From contig MCFG01000038.1 in the NCBI GenBank assembly GCA_002104895.1, positions 1-64,000 on the forward strand: a stretch of DNA of 64,000 nucleotides. Reading direction: 5' to 3'. The translations under genes and the position numbers were made by a program. Shown one piece after another: positions 28,346 to 46,677 of the stretch (position 1 is its first letter; each line of letters opens with the position of its first letter). Under the pieces are notes generated by a model, which saw only the letters and a list, made by a program, of their open reading frames with translations, searched no databases and was not told the DNA's origin. This DNA is from Anaeromyces robustus (Eukaryota > Neocallimastigomycota > Neocallimastigomycetes > Neocallimastigales > Neocallimastigaceae).

Positions 28346-29617
28346 ATGACTGGAATTAATACTAAATGTGTTCAAGCTGGTTACACACCAAAAAATGGTG
28401 AACCAAGAGTTATTCCAATTGTTCAAAGTACCACCTTCAAGTATGATACTAGTGAAGATATGGGTAAATTATTTGATTTAGAAGCCAGTGGTTACTTCTA
28501 TACTCGTCTTCAAAATCCAACTAATGATTACGTTGCTGCTAAAATTTGTGCTTTAGAAGGTGGTACAGCTGCCATGTTAACCTCATCTGGTCAAGCTGCT
28601 TCTTTCTACTCTATTTTCAATATTGCTAGTTGTGGTGATCACGTCATTTGTTCTACTAATGTATATGGTGGAACTTACAATCTTTTCGCTGTTACAGTCA
28701 AAAGAATGGGTATTGATTTCACTTTCATTAATCCAGATTGTACTGATGAAGAATTAAACGCTGCCTTCAAGCCAAATACTAAGGCCGTTTTTGGTGAAAC
28801 TCTTGCTAATCCTTCACTTGTTGTTTTTGATATTGAAAGATTTGCTAAAGCTGCTCATGATCATGGCGTTCCATTAATTATTGATAATACTTTTGCCACA
28901 CCAATTAACTGTCGTCCATTTGAATTTGGTGCTGATATTGTTGTTCACTCAACTACTAAGTATATGGATGGTCATGCTACTAGTGTTGGTGGTTGTATTG
29001 TTGACAGTGGTAAATTTGACTGGACTAAATACGCTGATAAATTCCCAGGTTTAACTACTCCAGATGAAAGTTATCACGGAATTACTTACACTGAAAAGTT
29101 CGGTTTAGGTGGTGCTTACATAACTAAGGCTACTGCTCAATTAATGAGAGATTTAGGTTCTATTCCATCTCCACACAATGCTTTCTTACTTAATATTGGT
29201 TTAGAAAGTTTACATGTTCGTGTTAAAAGACATTGTGAAAATGCTTTAACAGTTGCTAAATTCTTAGAAAAGCACCCAAATGTCAGTTGGGTTAATTATC
29301 CAGGTTTAGAAAGCAACAAATATTACAAGTTAGCTCAAAAATATTTACCAAATGGTTCTAGTGGTGTTGTTTCCTTTGGTGTTAAGGGTGGTAGAAAGAA
29401 TGCTGAAGCTTTCATGAAGAAGTTAAAGTTAGCTGCTATTGTTACACATGTTGCTGATATTCGTACTTGCTGTTTACATCCAGCTAGCTCTACTCACAGA
29501 CAAATGACTGAAGAAGAATTAAATGATGCTGGTGTTCCATCAGATTTAGTTAGATTCTCTGTCGGTCTTGAAGATGTCGAAGATATTATTAGTGATCTTG
29601 AACAAGCTCTTAACTAG
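28346..29617 (+). CDS. MET17: O-acetylhomoserine sulfhydrylase (MET17/MetY type), PLP enzyme
   Basis: Intronless, 423 aa from the ATG at 28346. An in-frame ATG exists 102 bp upstream, but its extension is Phe/Lys-rich and unlike the family, whereas MTGINTKCVQAGY is the usual start. Family marks: YTRLQNPT, the GGTAAMLTSSGQAA phosphate loop, VYGGTYNLF, IIDNTFATP, and the PLP lysine in STTKYMDGH (Lys205). The insert GLTTPDESYHGITY and the motif SLGxxxTL-like region are those of homocysteine-forming O-acetylhomoserine enzymes rather than cystathionine gamma-lyases. The reaction is O-acetylhomoserine plus sulfide to homocysteine plus acetate, in the cytosol, for methionine synthesis. The sequence has a clostridial look and stronger codon bias (GGT, GCT, AAC, TTC) than its neighbours, suggesting bacterial origin and high expression. 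Cystathionine gamma-synthase activity is the main alternative. Confidence 0.9.
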   Translation: MTGINTKCVQAGYTPKNGEPRVIPIVQSTTFKYDTSEDMGKLFDLEASGYFYTRLQNPTNDYVAAKICALEGGTAAMLTSSGQAASFYSIFNIASCGDHVICSTNVYGGTYNLFAVTVKRMGIDFTFINPDCTDEELNAAFKPNTKAVFGETLANPSLVVFDIERFAKAAHDHGVPLIIDNTFATPINCRPFEFGADIVVHSTTKYMDGHATSVGGCIVDSGKFDWTKYADKFPGLTTPDESYHGITYTEKFGLGGAYITKATAQLMRDLGSIPSPHNAFLLNIGLESLHVRVKRHCENALTVAKFLEKHPNVSWVNYPGLESNKYYKLAQKYLPNGSSGVVSFGVKGGRKNAEAFMKKLKLAAIVTHVADIRTCCLHPASSTHRQMTEEELNDAGVPSDLVRFSVGLEDVEDIISDLEQALN

Positions 29618-30311
29618 ATTTTTTTAATTAAACTAAAAAAATTTTTTTTAATTTAATAATTTATAAATATCGCAAATAATTCCTAATAAAATAAAAAAAA
29701 TAAATAAATTAGGTCAATTACAATATTAATTAATATCTGCAATTTCATTTATAATAATATTTAAAAACAAAAAAATATTTAAAAACAAAATTTTAAGAGA
29801 AAAACAAATAATGGATAAAAAAAAAATATAATAATAATTAAAAAAAAAAATAAATAAATTATAAATAAAAGGAAATATACAAAAAATAAAATACAAATCT
29901 CAATTTTAATTTTTAATTTCAAATTTTCTGTGTATATTATATTATTGAATGATATGATTTTACTTTGTTTTATTTTATAATATTTTATTATATATAATTT
30001 TCTAATATTTAAAATGATATGGTATTAAAAATAATTATTTTTAATTATATATTATTTAGTCAATTATACACTGGATTTATTTAGTATATAATATATGATG
30101 AAAATTGTTTTTGTTTGTTTAATAGTATAAAATAAAAACGTATAATTATAAAAGAAAGGAAAAAGCACTTATATATATAAAAAAAAAACTAAAATATAAA
30201 ACGATTCCATTGGTATGTAATTACAAAATATTACAAAATATAACTTAATAAAAAGTTATTAAATGTCAAATAATTATAAAAAAAATATATTATAATAATT
30301 AAATGTCAAAT

Positions 30312-30350
<39 letters not shown>

Positions 30351-31088
30351 ATTATATTATAATAATAACAGAATATATAAATAAAAATTAAAAATACTAC
30401 TATTATAGATTTTTGTTATTACTATTATCCAAATTAAATATAAAATAAAATAAAATAAAATAAAATAAAATAAAATAAAATAAAATAAAATAAAATAAAA
30501 TAAAATAAAATAAAATAAAATAAAATAAAATAAAATAAAATAAAATAAAATAAAATAAAATAAAATAAAATAAAATAAAATAAAATAAAATAAAATAAAA
30601 TAAAATAAAATAAAATAAAATAAAATAAAATAAAATAAAATAAAATAAAATAATATAAAATAAAATAATATAAAGATAAAAATAAAATAAAATAAAATAA
30701 AATAAAAATATTACTATTTCTTTCATACTAGCTAGTAAATGAATTTATTTTTTTATTTATTTATTTGTTTATTTTATAAATATAAATATTATCTTTATTT
30801 TTTCTTTTTTTCTTTTTTTTTTTTTAGTTTGCTTAGGATTGTTATTATATTTATTTTGTATATTATTATTAAAAACTATTGATTTTACGATTATTATTAT
30901 TTATTAGTGAAAGTATTTGGTAGTAATTAAATTATAATAAAATTAGGGCCTTTTTTTTTTTTTTTTTTTTTTTTGCTTAATGTTATTACTATATATGATT
31001 TTTAAAAATAGTAATAATATATATATTGTAATTTTTTATTTTTTAAATTTTTTTTTATTTTGTTTTATTTTATTTTATTTTATTTTTG

Positions 31089-31119
<31 letters not shown>

Positions 31120-31470
31120 TGTAGTTTATTTGTTATTTGTTAATTGTATTTTAATTCAATATTTTTTACAGAATAGTTATAAAAAAAATTATTTTATTTT
31201 TTGTTATTTTTATTTATGTTATTTTTTTATTATTATTTTTTTATTTATTTATTTATTTATTTATATTTTTTTTTAAAAAAAAAAAAAAAAATATTTTAAA
31301 TATTTTGGTTTTATTTTTTTTTTTTTAAGTTACTATTGATTAATATTATTATTATTTTTATAATTATTATTTTAAGTCATTTATATTTTATTATTATTAC
31401 TATTATAGGGTTATTTTTTTAAGTAAATATATATAAAATAAATAATATATATTTCAATATGCAATACGAA
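29618..31470. other. Intergenic region between convergent MET17 and RPT2
   Basis: Simple sequence only: A-runs, a 28-base poly-A near 30320, the TAAAA array at 30436-30700, and TTTTA/TTTTTA runs around 31060-31260. Open frames here are repeat translations. Confidence 0.65.
30436..30700. repeat. (TAAAA)n pentanucleotide array
   Basis: About 45 near-perfect TAAAA units without interruption to 30650, then degenerate copies. It encodes a spurious 107-residue minus-strand frame (repeating FYFIL), which is not a gene. Confidence 0.95.
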
Positions 31471-34442
<2,972 letters not shown>

Positions 34443-34894
34443 TTTAAAGTTTTATTTGATCAATAGATATATGTCAATACTTTTATTATTATTTTTATTT
34501 TTCAAATATTGATATAAAATTACTATTCTTTGTTTATAATTGTTTTCTTTTATTTTTTTTTTTTATCTTTATTTTATTATTATTATGATTATTATTTTTT
34601 TTAAAAAAAAAAAAAAAAAAAGAACAACTTTAAAAATTTTTTAATTTTTTTTATATATTTATTTTTATTTTCTAAAGAAAAGAATAATTAATTTATTATT
34701 TAATTAATTTTTATTATAATATTTTAATAAAAAATTTTTTTTATTAAATTATTATAAAATTATTACATTACAATTTAATACATTATTCTTCTTATTAATA
34801 ATTATAATAATATTTATTAATAATAAATTTTAAAAATTCTTATTATTAATATATTATAATATTATTAATATTATTAATTATTATTAATTATTAT

Positions 34895-35246
<352 letters not shown>

Positions 35247-35465
35247 ATAATATGATTAATATAAACAAATTTAAAAATTAAATGATTAAGTAAAATATTA
35301 CAAAGCAAAACAAAATAAAAAAAAAAAAGTTTTAACTGCTATTTCCATTTACTTCGTCTATATAAATATAGTTAATAATATATAAGCATTTGTAAAAAAA
35401 TATAATTAATAATACATGATATAAAAAGAATCATTTTTAGATCTTAGAATTTTTATAATAAACTT

Positions 35466-35575
35466 TCCCCCGTAGCATTATGGACTGATAATTCATTTGG
35501 GTATCTTAATAGTGAAATTAAATTTTCATTAAATTCAGTAAGCTACTTGTATGAATACTACAACCACTTTTTTTA
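35466..35575 (+). ncRNA. Candidate structured small RNA
   Basis: A block with unusual G+C content. GTAGC (35472-35476) pairs with GCTAC (35542-35546), ACTG (35484) with CAGT (35536), and TGAAA with TTTCA inside, giving a three-tier hairpin of 75 bases. A T7 run at about 35568 could end a Pol III transcript, although T-runs are common here. No open frame accounts for it and no family is recognised. It could be read from either strand. Confidence 0.27.
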
Positions 35576-35935
35576 ATATTTAATTTATTAATCAAAAATC
35601 ATTAATATAAATTGAATATTTTATATTTTTTAATAATTTTTTTTTTTTTAATATTTTATTTTTATTTTTATTTTTATTTTTATTTATCTATTTTATTATA
35701 TATATATTTTTACAATTAATAAAATGCTTTACTTATTTAATAATTATTTAATTAATTATTATTTTTTTAATCATTTATTTACTTAATTATTATTTTTTTA
35801 ATCATTTATTTATGTAATTTTATTTTGTTATTTTATTTATTAATACTTTAAATTTTATTTTGAAAATAATATTTAAAAAAAATTTTAATTATTTAAATAT
35901 ATGTTTATTTGCGATTTCTGTATTTAAATATTTTA

Positions 35936-37802
35936 TTAATTTTTGTCATCTTTACAGGTACATTGTTCCTCAAGATTAATTATATGTTTATCTTCATCAG
36001 TTAACATAATAGCAATATTTGCTCTATGAATAACAAAATCGGAGTCCATATAACCAAGTAAATTATATATATCTTTACTTTTATGACCCTTAATTCTATT
36101 AATTTCTGTACTTGTGTATGTAACTAAACCTTTACCAATTTCAATTTCTTTGATAGAGCCATCTTCATTTTTATGTCTATAAACCATTAATACAGATTCA
36201 TGTGCATTGAAATTACCTTCAACTTCTTTAATACCTGCAGCAAATAAACTACTCTTATGAAGTGCAATTGCATTAACAGCACCTTTATCAATATATAATT
36301 TTCCATTTGTTGCCAAACCATACATAATCCACCATTTTCTATCAACCATTGGATTAGCTTTTGCTTTGAAATGTGTACCAAGAATTGGTGGTTCATTTGG
36401 ATGTTCCTTAGCATAATCAAGAACTTTAATAATATCACTTGGTTGCTTACCAGATAAAATAACAGTTTTACAACCAGCAGCTGTTGCTAATTCAGCTGCA
36501 ATTAATTTGGTTGCCATACCTCCTGTACCTAATGAAGAACCGGATGAAGTAAATGAGACTTTAAAAGAAAAATAAATAAATCAACAAAACAAAAATATAA
36601 AATATTAAATACATATAATTATTATATAAATTTAAATTTATATTTTAAAAATTAAAATCCATAATATATTGAATTTAATAAAGAAAATCATTTCTTAAAA
36701 TAATAAATTGTGTAATTTTATGTTAAATAAAATTATATAATTATGTAATATAAATAAAATTGAAAATATAATTTACTTTCACTTCTTAATTTTGAAATGT
36801 CATCAACTTCATGAATGGCTTTTGATTCTGGATTAATTCTTGGATTATCAGTGTAAAGAGCATCAACATCGGTTAATAAAAATAAATAATCAGCATTAAC
36901 CATACCAGCTGTAATGGCTGAAAGTGTATCATTATCACCAAAACGTAATTCAGCTACTGAAATAGTATCATTTTCATTTACAATAGGTACAACATTCATA
37001 TTAAGTAATTCTTCAAAAGTAGCACATGCATTTAAATATTGACTACGCTATTTTATATTTTTTTTATTTTACATTATATATATTATAATAATTTTTTAAT
37101 TTTTATTATTTTAAAATTCCATAATATTTTATTCTATATTTTATTTTGTATTTTCTTTTATACTTATATATTAATTTATCTTAATAAAAATTATATATAC
37201 CTCAGTAAGATCATTTCTAGTAAGTAAAACTTGAGCAATAGGTTGATTAAATTGATCGAATAAATCATCATATTGACTCATTAATTTTCCTTGTCCAACA
37301 GCTGCAATAGCCTTTATTATATAATTAATTATTTATATTATAATTATAAAAAAAAATATATAACAAATTAAATGAAAATTATAACATTAATTATAAAAAT
37401 TATTTAATATATATTAATGGAAATTAAAATAAAATTAATATACTCTATAAATAAATTAATAATTATTATGTATAATAAAAATGAATTTATATTATAATTA
37501 TAAAAATTTACTTGAATTTTTGAAATAACTTTTGGTTTTGTAGCTTGATTTAATCTACGTAAACCAGTACCAACTGCACCACTAGTAACTAAAATAACAT
37601 CATTTCCATTATTTTTTAATTCTACAATAGTTTCCACTAATTGAGATAATGTAGATAATTTGGTAAAATGAGTAACTTCATCACAAATAGAAGAAGTACC
37701 AATTTTAATAATAATTGTAAGACCTTTTCGTGAAGAATTTCTAAAAGGTCTTAAATTTCTTTGTGAATCTACAACAGGTGTTCCTGGGTTAGAATTATAC
37801 AT
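35936..37802 (-). CDS. PRO1: Glutamate 5-kinase with PUA domain
   Basis: Four-exon model, complement(join(35936..36558,36777..37047,37201..37311,37512..37802)), 431 aa, phases consistent (yeast Pro1 is about 428 aa). The amino-acid-kinase domain shows [40 protein letters not shown], the glutamate-site motif [10 protein letters not shown], then [10 protein letters not shown] and [14 protein letters not shown]. The [13 protein letters not shown] motif spans the exon 3/4 joint. The C-terminal PUA domain begins near [13 protein letters not shown] and ends in a short Cys-containing tail. It phosphorylates L-glutamate to gamma-glutamyl phosphate, the first step of proline synthesis in the cytosol, and the enzyme is typically proline-inhibited. 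It is a single-function kinase, not the fused P5CS of animals and plants. Confidence 0.96.
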
Positions 37803-39833
<2,031 letters not shown>

Positions 39834-41259
39834 ATGAAATTATCTTGCATTTTATCAATTATAAGTTTAGCTGTTGCTGTTTGTGATGCAGGTTTCGTAA
39901 AAGTTGGTAATGATGGTAATTTTGAAGAAGACGGAAAACGTTATATAGTTTGGGGTGCTAATTACTGGCAAGCTATGAATCTTGGTAAATATAAATATAT
40001 AAAAGTATAAAACAAAATAAATAAATGAATAATCACATAGTATATTTAAATAAAAGTGTATAAATAATTAAACTTTAAATTACATATTTATATACTATTT
40101 TATTATAGGTGCTGAACAAACTGGTAATCGTACTCGTCTTAATCATGATCTTGATAAAATGAAGACTATGAATATAAATAATCTTCGTATTATTGCTGGT
40201 TCTGAAGGTCCAGCTGATTCACAAAAACCACTTAACGTTCTTATGCCTGAGCCAGGTGTATATAATGAAGACATGTTCCAAGGTCTTGATTATGCTCTTT
40301 ATCAAATGAAAAACCATGGTATGAAAGCTGTTATGGTATTAAATAACTTCTGGCAATGGAGTGGTGGTTTTGCTCAATATGTTTCTTGGGTAAAAAATAC
40401 CACTATTCCTTTACCTCCAGGTTATCCTGAAAATGATCCACGTGCTACATACAGTTGGGATGATTTTATTAATTATTCTGCTTCATTTTATACATGTAAT
40501 GAATGTATTGATATGTGGAAAAAACATATCGAAACTGTTATCAACAGAGTAAATGTATACACTGGAGAACGTTACAAAGAAGATGATACCATTTTTGCTT
40601 GGGAATTTGCTAATGAACCAAGACAAAATAATGATGGATCTATGCCAATGACTGATGAATTTATAGAAGATATTTCTTATTATATAAAATCTCTTGATAG
40701 TAATCATATGATTACTCTTGGTTCTGAAGCACACCCATCATTTGGAAGAGATGTTTTCCTTCGTGAAAATAATCATGAAAATCTTGACTATGCTACTACT
40801 CACATTTGGGTCCAAAATTGGAATGAATATGATCCAAAAATAAAATCTGAATCTAATTTACAACATGCTATTGATTATTGTATTAATCATTTAAGAGAAA
40901 CTGCTGAATGGGCTCAAACTGTTAAAAAACCAATCGTTTTTGAAGAATATGGTATGGCTCGTGATGGTTGGGATGGTCAAGATGAATATGATCCAGCTAC
41001 TCCAGCTACTAATCGTTTAAAATATTACAATGCTATTTTAGATGAATTATATACTTTAACTAATGAAAATATTTTCCAAGGTCATAACTTCTGGGCTTAT
41101 TCTGGTGAAGGTCGCCCAGCTGAAGGTGATAGTCGTGACTTTTACCTTGGTGATCCAGCTCATGAACACCCAGGATGGTACGGTATTTATGACAAAGATG
41201 AAGATATGATTAACTTACTTGAAAATTTGGGAAGAAAATTTCTCGAACTTGAGGAATAA
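39834..41259 (+). CDS. Secreted GH5 (GH5_7-type) endo-beta-1,4-mannanase
   Basis: Two exons, join(39834..39984,40109..41259), 433 aa. A signal peptide is plain (MKLSCILSIISLAVAVCDA, cleavage near residue 19). The catalytic domain starts at once: GFVKVGNDGNFEEDGKRY, YIVWGANYWQAMNLG, then VLNNFWQWSGGFAQYVSW. The acid/base glutamate is in WEFANEPR (about Glu220) and the nucleophile in VFEEYGMARDGWD (about Glu330), with GHNFWAYSGEGRP near the end; these are subfamily 7 mannanase features. It should cleave beta-1,4-mannan outside the cell. No dockerin (CBM10-type), CBM or linker follows the domain, so it is predicted to be free rather than cellulosome-bound. Codon use is more biased than in the neighbours. 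Bacterial origin is likely, as for many gut-fungus glycosidases, but the intron shows it is settled in the host. The exact substrate is inferred. Confidence 0.9.
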
Positions 41260-44200
41260 ATTCAATAAATAAATAATTTATTTATTTATTTATTTATCTA
41301 TTTATTTATAGATTTCAATTAATAGGGAAAAAAATCAAGAAAAAAAAAACAACTAAATTAATAAAAATAGAATAAAATTAGTATTAAAATAAGTTATTAA
41401 TATGTAAATTAAAAACTGTAGTATAAATAATTAAATAAAATTTATAATAAAAATATTATATAAAAATTATATAAATAATTGTATGTGTGATTTTTTTAAT
41501 ACTATAAATTAATTTCTTATTAATTATTTATGATTTTTTTATATAAATGCATAATTTTAATTGTATACAAAAGGTCTCATCATTATATTTTTTTTATTAC
41601 AACAACAAAAAAAAAAAAAAAGGTTAATATAAATATAAAATAATAAATATATTTTCTATACAAAAAGCTTATTAATTATATTTTTAGGAATATTAAATAA
41701 AAACAATATTTCTAATATTATTGGTAGTATATGCATATATAAAATCTAAATTTTACATAAGTGTTTTTTTTTTTTTTTTCAAAAATAATTGGTGTATATT
41801 TTAAAACAAAATTATTATAATTTATACTTCCTCAAGAAATATAATTAAAAAAAATTTATATTTTAATTATATCTATGAAGAATATAGCATTACAAAATAA
41901 TATTCTTATATTTTAAAAAATTATACAAAGAATAAAAATTAAAACTTTTAATATGAATTGAGAATATTAATAATTCTGCAAATTATATTTGTGTAATAAA
42001 TTAATTGTATTAAAAAAAAAAGTTATTTAAAAAAATTTATACTATTAAAATGAAATATTAAAATAAATAAAAATTCTATTACCTATTTCGAAAAAAAAAA
42101 AAGAAAAATAATTTATTTATTAAGTGTAATAAAGTAATTTTTTTTTTAAAATTATATATATAATAAAGAAAATTGCTTTTTTTTTTTTTTTTGGTGTAAC
42201 CATATATGTTGTGAAACTCTACAAAATATTATAATAAATTATTTATATTTATATATTTATATATATATATATATTTTTTTCTATTTATAAATTTTTTTAT
42301 ATAATAAAAATTATAAAAATTATTTCTACATTACACTATAACATGTAAAATTTAAAAATTAATATAATATATATGGAATAAATAGAATTAGTAAAAATTA
42401 TAGTTTACTAATAAAGTTTTTATAATTTTTTTTTATCCCAAAGGTCATTTAATCATCGAAATATAAATTTACATATAATACTTCGGTATATTTATGATGT
42501 AATATTAAACAAAAAACCGATTCATCATTATTTATTATTTAGTATAGAAAGCTTAAAATCTTTTTTTTTATTTTTATATAATTTTTAAATAGATTCTATT
42601 TAATAAAATATTATACTCTAATATTTTTAATAAAAGTATTTATAGTTATGGAAGAAAAAAAAATAAGGAAAATTAACCAAAATGATATAAAATAAAACGA
42701 ATATAAAATGGAATTAAAGAAAAGAATAAATTAAATAAATTAAAATATAAATTTCCTATTATAATAGTATTTTATTTAATTTTTATATACATTTAATATC
42801 AGCATTTAAAATTAGAATAAAAGTAATAATAAATATATTTATATATAATTTGAATAAAGATATACATATTTATTTATATACTTTTAATAAAATTTTAAAC
42901 ATCAAGTATCATATAGTTATAGTAAAAATATATATATTAAAAAAAAATGAAAATATTATAAAGAAGTTTTTTAATATTATATAAAACAATTTAATAAACA
43001 AATTTAAAATAAAAAAAATCATTGTTGATAAATCTTATTACAACATTATTATTATAAAAATTTTTATATAATATCCTTTTTACTTTTTTTTTGTTTGTTA
43101 TATAACAAAGATATAATCATTAATCATAATTATATATTTCTTATTTTCTTTATTTTTCTCATAGTAATCTAAAATTTAAATAAAAAGAAATGTGGATATA
43201 AACCTTTTTATCTAAAAAAAGTTTAAATTAATTTACTTTGTGGTACACACTTTTAAAATTTTTTTTTTTTATTTTGTATTACTCATTATAGGAAAATATT
43301 TTATATATATGCCACAAAAAGTAAATAGTGAAGGAAAATATATTATTTATTAATATATTATAAAAAAAAGAAATAATAATGGAAAATTAACTAGCCACAT
43401 TCAAATAATTGAAATAAATATTTCCTTCATTTTTTATTTTAATAAAGCTATTAAAAATATAAATTACTATCATATTTAAAATAGTATAAATGATACTATA
43501 ATAACTTTAAATTTAAAGTTGATAAATTTTTCAAAACATTGCAATCAACAAGAAAAATGTTTAATTAAACTATATAAACTAAATTTTCATAATGATTATT
43601 TAAATATAAATAATAATAATCAATAATATGGAAATAAAAAATAAATAAAAATATTAAGCATACCTTTTAAAGAAAAAAATAGAATTTCTTTATAGTTTAA
43701 TAGCAAAAAGATATAAAACCAGTTATCCTTATTTTTTTATTATACATAATATACATTTTTCTCTAAGTTTGGTTTTAAATTCATTAATTTTTTATTAATT
43801 GAAAAAAAAAAAAAATTATTACTATTATTATATACAATTTATTTTGTCATTTAATACTATTACAATTAATAAAAAATTCTTTGAAGTAAAATCAAACTTT
43901 AAAATAAAAAAGATATTCTACATATATGACATAAAAAAATTTAAATAAACTTAATCATAAATTTAAACTTATTTATTTAATTATAAATATAAAAATATAC
44001 AATCTTTTTTTTTATATAAACAAATAAATATATACAAACAAAATAAGAAAAAAATTTAAAAAAAAAAAAAAATAATTTTTTTATATATATACAATATAAT
44101 ATATTATTTGTTATAAATAAATAACAATAACAGTAAAAAAAATTATATAAATAAACGTTAATAAATTTTAATAATCAAAGTTTTATGATTTCTAGTTAAA

Positions 44201-44772
44201 AAAAAAAACTTAAATATATTTAAGAAATTTATTTTTTTTATACACTATTAAATATAATAGATTGAGTTATTTTTTATTATTTATTTTATTAATAAAATTA
44301 TTAGAATATAAAATTATGTAAATTTATAAATAAAACAAAAAATAAATATATATGAAATTAATACACAAAAAAGTATAATAATAATTATTAAAATAAAAAT
44401 AAAAATAAAATAAAATAAAATAAATAAAAGCAAAATAAAATATTATAGTAAATGAATTTTAATAATGAAACATTATATATATATTTATATAAATTCCTTT
44501 TTTTTTTTTTTTTTTTTTCTTAAAAAAATTCTTTAAAAAAAATTGAAGTTTTTATTATAAAGAAAAAAAAGTAAATATTAAAATATAATTATAATAGAGT
44601 AAAATAATATTTTTATATGATAATAACATATTCATATGAATAGATAATTTTTTTAGTAAAATAATAATAATTAAAAAAAAAATAAAATAATAATATATAT
44701 AAAAAAGAATATAAAAAACTAAAAAATTTTATAAATAAAAAATAGAAAAAAAAAAAAAAAAAGAAATTCAAA
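41260..44772. other. Long AT-rich intergenic region, no gene seen
   Basis: 3.5 kb with no credible exon on either strand. Composed of A- and T-runs and mixed TA sequence, with fewer microsatellites than other gaps. It precedes the Asn-rich gene at 44773 and could hold an extended leader or promoter. Confidence 0.55.
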
Positions 44773-46114
44773 ATGCTTGGTCCATCGGCAGAAGAATCTG
44801 AAATGTTAGTTATGGAACATCTCAGTTATCTTGAAAGGTTAGCAAAATTTTCACTTGATTTAAATATGTATGGTATTCCCATTGTTCAAGAAACATTTCA
44901 AAAATTAGTTAGTATTACAGGAACTCGAAGATTTTTCCAAAGAGCTGAAGCATTTGAAAGATTTTTATCTATGCTTTCAAGAAGAACTTTAAATTCTAAC
45001 TATTATTTAAATAGACAATATTATGAAGATATGAATGCCTATAATAATAACATTATGATGAATATGAATATGAATATAAGTATGAACAATATTCATGGCT
45101 ATAATAATTATGATTATGACTATGCTCGTAGAATTCAAGCAATTAATACAGAAAATATTAGTTCTTCATATTATAATAATGTTAATGTTAATAATAGAAA
45201 TCCAATGGAAAACACTTTATCTATGAATAATTTGAATATGAATAGATATAATCATCAACCTTTTGTTAACCAGCAAAGAGAAATAGTTCCTCTAAATAAT
45301 GATATGGATCACATAGAAGAAGACGAAGAAGAAATAGATGAAATTGAGGAAAGTGATTCAGAAGAAAATTATGATAGTCTTTCTTCTTCATCTTCCTCAA
45401 TTTCTCTTTCTTCTACTTCTTCTCATAATACAGAAAATTCTTCTTCTCCTCTATCTTTAAGAGAAGGATATTCTTTCTATGGCTCTCCACATTACCCACA
45501 ATTCCATAGATCTCGTACACTAAGTTGTGATGAATACATTAGAAGACCTCATCATTCTAATTCTCAAAGAATCCTACCCAGTATACCAGATGATTCCAGT
45601 ATAAATAACTCAGATATAAAAATTAATGATGACGTATACCCTGAAAATAATCATGTCACAAATTCAATATCTGAAATAAGAACTTTTGAAAATAATAATA
45701 CAAATATTACCATAATTCAAAATAGTACTACTAATCATCAACACCATAACCTTCAAAATATAAGTAATAACACTAATAACAATAATAATATCAATAATAA
45801 TGATGATAATAATAATCATAACAATACCACTACAGAAAATCACCATCATGATTCATCAAAAGACACCCTTATTCTTAATAATTTAAATAAAGAGTTAAAA
45901 TATAATACCCCACCATATATTAACATAAATATAAAAGTATATGAAGATTTAAATATTTTAACTCCACCAGCTACTGATGATGATGTTACTATTCCAAAAG
46001 ATAATAATAATCAAATAATAGAAGAAAAAAATAAAACAATTTCCATATCAAACATCGAAAACACTAATCATAATTCAGAACAATCACAAACTTCAGAATC
46101 ATTAGAACAAAAAT

Positions 46115-46158
<44 letters not shown>

Positions 46159-46356
46159 GATAATAATAATATTAATATACCCACGGAAGAAATCACTAAA
46201 ATAGACGATTCTTCAAAAAACAATACTATCAATAACTTTATCTCGGAGACTTCTTTAAATATGACCAGCGAAAATAATTCTGCCTGTAACGTTAATAATC
46301 AAAGTAATTAGAAAAAAAATTTTTTTAACTTATTATTTGTTTTTTTTTTTTTTTTT

Positions 46357-46394
<38 letters not shown>

Positions 46395-46677
46395 ACTTTA
46401 TATATATATATATATATAGAATTCATTATTTATATATAATTAACCATAACTTTTTTTTTATATATTAGAAAATAAAAGTGAAAATGAAAAGAAATTTTAT
46501 GATTATGATTCTTCCAAACTATATAATAATAATTTTAATTCTTCCTCTTCATCTTATTCTACAATTACTATCAATAATCAGAATTATGATACCTTTTTGT
46601 TAAATAGAAAAAGAAAGTATGATTGTCAAACAAATATCATTACTTATCCACAACAACAAAAAAAGTTAAAAAATTAA
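44773..46677 (+). CDS. Unknown Asn-rich, acidic protein with a helical N-terminal segment
   Basis: Read straight through, the frame stops at 46311 (512 aa). A GTAATT donor at 46304 and a TATATTAG acceptor before 46469 give join(44773..46303,46469..46677), 579 aa, with matching phase and good codon character in exon 2. I prefer the spliced form, but both are possible. Residues 8-75 look folded and mostly helical (MLVMEHLSYLERLAKF, FQKLVSITGTRRFF, AFERFLSMLSRR). The rest is low complexity: Met/Asn repeats, an acidic block (EEDEEEIDEIEESDSEE), Ser runs, then Asn/His and Asn arrays. Exon 2 ends with the basic patch LNRKRKYD, a possible nuclear signal. I do not recognise a family. The composition resembles fungal regulatory proteins, but no function is assigned. 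Confidence 0.7.

Noticed and set aside
30403-30726. 107-residue minus-strand frame of repeating FYFIL
   Set aside because: Pure translation of the TAAAA array, whose 15-base triple unit has no stop.
30965-31276. Hydrophobic 98-residue plus-strand frame that might be a membrane protein
   Set aside because: It is a translation of TTTTA/TTTAT-rich sequence (Phe, Tyr, Ile, Leu only by composition) with no conserved motif, in the 3' flank of two genes.
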